DNA from: Syngnathus acus
Lineage: Eukaryota > Chordata > Actinopteri > Syngnathiformes > Syngnathidae
Assembly (NCBI RefSeq): GCF_901709675.1
Contig: NC_051100.1
Span: 6,758,001-6,822,000, forward strand
Direction: 5' to 3'
DNA: 64,000 nucleotides
Shown here: one piece after another, positions 62,357 through 64,000 of the stretch
Layout: each line of letters opens with the position of its first letter
Numbering within the stretch: the first letter of the stretch is position 1
The notes under the pieces: model-generated
The model's database searches: none
Told to the model about the DNA's origin: nothing
What the model saw: the letters and a program-made list of their open reading frames with translations, nothing else
Program-made: the position numbers and the translations under genes

Positions 62357-64000
62357 CTGTAATCACCAACCATAGCACAAAGGTTAGAAACACCGCTTAC
62401 ATACAATGCATGCGCAAAAACAAAACAAAAAGCAGACACACGCTTACAGCATGCCAAAGACACACGAAAACACGCTGACATGCTCTGATTGCCTGCTGAC
62501 CCGGCCAAGTAATGAGGTCCACATAAAACCTTAGAAAGCAATCCCACACTGGATAATATAAATATAATTTCACTGGAGACTGACATTTAATTTGCAACAC
62601 CACCTCCAAGTCCAACGCTATATTATACCAGCACAAATACACAAAGGCACCAGACCGCATACGGTAAGCGAACATGGGAGCAAAAAGTGCATTAACACTT
62701 TATCCGTAGTTTCCGCGGCAACAGGAATCCCACCTAAAATTTACAGCCCCTTTTTGAGACTAAATCAGGTGTCAATGTGATGCCCGTGGGCCTGTTCTAA
62801 AAATAGCTCAACATGCAACAATTTGTTTTGTGTTGCTGTTCTGAAAAACAACATTCACAACAACAAAAACCTGTATCAAGTCTTTCAATTTAAATTTTTT
62901 AAATTACACTTGCATTAGTGTATATTTTATAACGAGAACAATAAAAAACACCATTGTAGCATAAAATGAAATGATAGCGTACCTGGATTATCTACGCAAA
63001 AAGTAGCTGTCAGTTTCAAAAAGGTTGGTGACCCCTACTCTAAATAATCTCGACCAGGGGTGTCTCATCAGAGCTATGATTGCGCTCAGAGGGAACTCTC
63101 ATAGCTGTGAAACCATAGGAGTATCTAATCGCCTCATCATATTTCATAATTGCCACTGCATTTGATTACGATGATTTATTTTTAAATAAGAAATTGATTT
63201 TATAATCAGATATCAATGAAAAACACGGGCAAGCATGTCCCTTAGTGCATGATAATTATAAAATGTATACTAAAATAAGACACAGTGTAGTAGTGGTTAG
63301 CAGATCTGCTTCACAGTGTTACGGTCCGGGGTTGGAATCTCTAATTGTGTATATCTCTAATCTTGTTTGCTGAAGATAACTAGCCTTATCGTCAGCGATG
63401 CAATATTCATCTACAGTGGCCTGTTTGAGACACAAAAGTTGCATTTGTAAATATTGACCTTTGCCTTATAAGGGTATATTTATTTTATTTTCAGAGCAGG
63501 TTTAAATTAAGAAAAATTCAGTTGGAAAAAAACAAAACAAAGGATGTTCAAAATGATTGTGATTTAAATAGATTTCTGTCTCTTTTGAACTAATTACTTT
63601 TTGTGCATAACGGTACTAAATTCTCGTGAGATCATGCTCCATCTGTTCAGCAAAAACAACAAACTCTCTCAGAGCCATCCTGATTCAAAATGATGCATTC
63701 CACAGAGCACAATGAGTGTCTAAATTACACCAAGCAACACTGCTCTGCAGTCATTACAATTTTCTATAGAATTATATTTCACAGGTCATTGAGTCAGATT
63801 ACATGACTCATTACATCTTTTTATTAGCACACCACTTGTGTGAGTGAATCATACATATACGTATATAGTGTGAAAATGTCACTGTGTCTCTGGGGACACT
63901 TGTTAGGACAATCAAGAATATTAAAAGTGTGATAAATTTGCTAAGAAAAAACCCTTCTCCTCTTTTCTCTAGATTTCCCACCTCCGGGAATCATGGAAAA
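62357..64000 (-). other. kcnip2 first intron (left part)
   Basis: The exon ending at 62356 starts with two bases of a split codon, so another exon must precede it. Nothing resembling the KChIP2 N-terminal exon was seen up to the right edge. The stretch holds AT-rich DNA and a tRNA/SINE-like fragment at 63283–63340. Confidence 0.65.
63283..63340 (+). repeat. Degenerate SINE-like fragment
   Basis: TAGTAGTGGTTAGCAGATCT followed by GCTTCACAGTGTTACGG and GGGGTTGGAATCT resembles a common teleost repeat (AGTGGTTAGCAC…GGGGTTCGAATCC) with tRNA-like A- and B-box character. It is too decayed to be a tRNA gene. Confidence 0.55.

Noticed and set aside
62258-62393. Read-through of the kcnip2 double-cysteine exon as an alternative C-terminus
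   Set aside because: The extended frame leads only to intronic sequence without similarity, whereas the GC donor gives an exact family alignment.
63283-63340. Possible tRNA gene (A- and B-box-like sequence)
   Set aside because: No cloverleaf can be formed and the sequence matches a dispersed fish repeat instead, so it is called a SINE-like fragment.

Overview
This is a teleost fish nuclear genome window. The genes are intron-split with GT–AG boundaries, the gene spacing is short, and degenerate fish-type interspersed repeats carrying GGAT/ATCC tails are scattered through it. Six protein-coding genes are recognisable by reading exons, splice sites and protein families: slit1 (5' part only), arhgap19, abcc2, cutc, cox15 and kcnip2 (lacking only its first exon). 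All are on the minus strand except cox15. From memory, the human orthologues all lie on chromosome 10q24 but spread over several megabases, so this is a compact, conserved synteny block. No bacterial, viral, CRISPR or other exotic system was seen.

Layout. Positions 1–31,269 are the 5' end of slit1: a signal-peptide exon and three 72-base leucine-rich-repeat exons separated by large introns, with the rest of the gene beyond the left edge. Positions 31,270–34,100 are intergenic. arhgap19 (RhoGAP) occupies about 34,100–38,560. Its start codon lies in an exact TISU/YY1 motif, and its promoter has two CCAAT boxes around a CRE. Only 459 bases separate its start codon from the stop codon of abcc2 (39,016–48,893), a 32-exon MRP2-type ABC transporter whose whole reading frame (1,568 codons plus stop) can be reconstructed. 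cutc (51,325–54,056) and cox15 (54,631–56,815) are divergent and share a 574-base promoter interval with a perfect CRE and a tandem ETS/GABP-type site. cox15 and kcnip2 converge, with poly(A) signals about 50 bases apart. kcnip2 (59,220–62,356) encodes an EF-hand Kv-channel-interacting protein and appears to use a GC–AG intron.

Functional links. cutc (copper homeostasis protein) and cox15 (heme A synthesis for cytochrome c oxidase) are a plausible co-regulated pair. The other neighbours (axon guidance, Rho signalling, organic-anion export, neuronal/cardiac K+ current) look like ordinary synteny rather than a pathway.

Most of the window is non-coding. The long open frames there (207, 188 and 221 codons) match nothing I recognise and are treated as probable chance frames. 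Gene coordinates are codon-level inferences from splice consensus and phase, with no transcript evidence.
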